6,106 nt of DNA from Victivallales bacterium (lineage in GTDB: Bacteria; Verrucomicrobiota; Lentisphaeria; Oligosphaerales; Lenti-02), in assembly GCA_018648945.1 (NCBI GenBank), contig JABGQJ010000476.1, positions 1 through 6,106 of the forward strand, written 5' to 3'. Position numbers and translations under genes: made by a program. Under the pieces are notes generated by a model, which was not told the origin of the DNA, did no database searches, and saw only the letters and a list, made by a program, of their open reading frames with translations. Of this stretch, positions 5,345 through 6,106 are shown in pieces. Within the stretch, counting starts at the first letter, position 1. Every line of letters begins with the position of its first letter.

Positions 5345-6106
5345 CTACTCCCCGGGGACGAGTTTCCAGACGAACACTTCCCACGGCTTCATGCCAGGGA
5401 TCACCAGATGCCCGCCGCGGATCGCGGCCGTGCTCTTGCGGGTCGAGCCCAACGGCGTCAAGGCAGCGCTGGGGAGACCGCAGTCGAAGGGGATGTCCAG
5501 ATTGCGCTCTTCAGCTTGGTTGCTGATTACCACGGCGTAGGTAGTGCCTTCGCGTTGCCAGAGAGCATGCACCACCTTCTTGTCGTCCAGCAACCAGTTC
5601 TTGGCACCCTTCACGTATTCTGCCTTGGCGGCGGGCATGACGTCGGCCACGAACGCTTTGAGCTCAAGCAGGACGGGGCTGTAGACCTTCTTCATGTACT
5701 GCTTGTCGAGCTGCCCCAGCGTAGGCTTGCCATCCTTGCCGGGGACCTTGAACGGTCGGAAGCGCCCGTACCAGTAGGACCAGAAGGCCATGCCCTCGAT
5801 GCCCTGCGTCAGCGAACTGAACAGCATGTAGCGGACCTCGGCCGTGTTCGGCAGGCGGGGGAACCCGAAGCACTGCACGATGGGCATGGAGCGCTCGCCC
5901 GTCTTGGCCACATTGCCGAAGAACTCGGTCATCAACGCCAGTTTCTTGCCCTCGGGGAACTCCTGATTGCGCACCGGGTAGAAATCGGGCATGACGATGT
6001 CGACAGACGGGATGTAATCCCACCACTTCTCGCCCCAGTGTTGGGCATAGGCGGTGGGGATATCGGGACACTCGGCTTTGACGACGTCGTGGATTTCCTT
6101 GAGTTG
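5345..6106 (-). CDS. Glycoside-hydrolase-like protein, N-terminus cut by window edge
   Basis: The last 253 residues are visible. Residues 1-150 look like the end of a TIM-barrel sugar hydrolase: 'DYIPSVDIVMPDFYPV' (30-45), 'LALMTEFFG' (56-64), 'MPIVQCFGFPRLP' (74-86) and 'SLTQGIEGMAFWSYWYGRF' (98-116), a run of strand ends rich in aromatic and acidic residues as in GH-A-like barrels. From about 160 a small beta-sandwich follows ('WLLDDKKVVHALWQREGTTYA' through 'PWEVFVWKL'), as is common at the C-terminus of such enzymes. I cannot name the GH family or be sure of the catalytic acids, since much of the barrel lies outside the window. The stop TAG is at 5345-5347 and the HIT gene starts 11 bases on, suggesting one transcript. 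Substrate and location are unknown. Confidence 0.72.
   Translation of the reverse strand, partial: QLKEIHDVVKAECPDIPTAYAQHWGEKWWDYIPSVDIVMPDFYPVRNQEFPEGKKLALMTEFFGNVAKTGERSMPIVQCFGFPRLPNTAEVRYMLFSSLTQGIEGMAFWSYWYGRFRPFKVPGKDGKPTLGQLDKQYMKKVYSPVLLELKAFVADVMPAAKAEYVKGAKNWLLDDKKVVHALWQREGTTYAVVISNQAEERNLDIPFDCGLPSAALTPLGSTRKSTAAIRGGHLVIPGMKPWEVFVWKLVPGE

Noticed and set aside
5334..5384. Longer HIT start at a GTG at 5384
   Set aside because: It would overlap the glycosidase gene by 40 bases and add residues with no family similarity. Homology begins at the ATG at 5333.
4440..5540. Plus-strand frame of 366 codons across lnt, HIT and glycosidase genes
   Set aside because: It crosses three convincing minus-strand genes and a promoter gap, and its product shows no domain. 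It mirrors the HIT codons.
1..6106. Search for a mobile element, CRISPR array, tRNA or rRNA
   Set aside because: No long repeats, spacer-repeat pattern, transposase or integrase motifs, or RNA-gene sequences were recognised by eye on either strand.

Overview
The window is GC-rich, gene-dense bacterial DNA with strongly G/C-biased third codon positions. I read seven protein genes: five complete and two cut by the window edges. An apolipoprotein N-acyltransferase (Lnt) and a secreted protein with a type I signal peptide point to a diderm bacterium. A URO-D-superfamily protein of the 'GVDIYNLEAEAYG' type, a divergent NagA-like deacetylase and secreted sugar-related proteins are a mix I associate with Lentisphaerae, Planctomycetes, Hydrogenedentes or Armatimonadetes-like lineages. 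That placement is inference only. I see no rRNA, tRNA, CRISPR array, transposase or attachment site.

Left part (1-1670). A minus-strand gene starts at a GTG at 554 and runs off the left edge. It encodes a signal peptide, a jelly-roll-like carbohydrate-binding-type module and the start of what looks like a second copy. A 150-base divergent intergenic region separates it from a plus-strand URO-D superfamily gene (705-1670) that lacks the zinc-binding HxC motif of the MtaA-type methyltransferases.

Middle (1671-3318, plus strand). A 110-base gap with two small GC hairpins leads to a NagA-type amidohydrolase (1781-2965) with a full set of metal-ligand and catalytic candidates. After 35 bases comes clpS, the N-degron adaptor of ClpAP, on a TTG start (3001-3318). 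No clpA follows.

Right part (3323-6106, minus strand, converging on clpS with a 4-base gap). In transcription order these are the C-terminal part of a glycoside-hydrolase-like protein entering from the right edge, a HIT-family protein 11 bases after its stop, then a 109-base gap with a plausible promoter and two dyads, then lnt.

How the genes fit together: the outer genes and the NagA-like enzyme suggest polysaccharide or amino-sugar breakdown. ClpS, Lnt and the HIT protein are housekeeping-type functions. Nothing in the window is clearly a new multi-gene system. The most interesting points are active-site departures in the URO-D-like, NagA-like, Lnt and HIT proteins, and the unusual gene pairings (URO-D-like/nagA, nagA/clpS, glycosidase/HIT).
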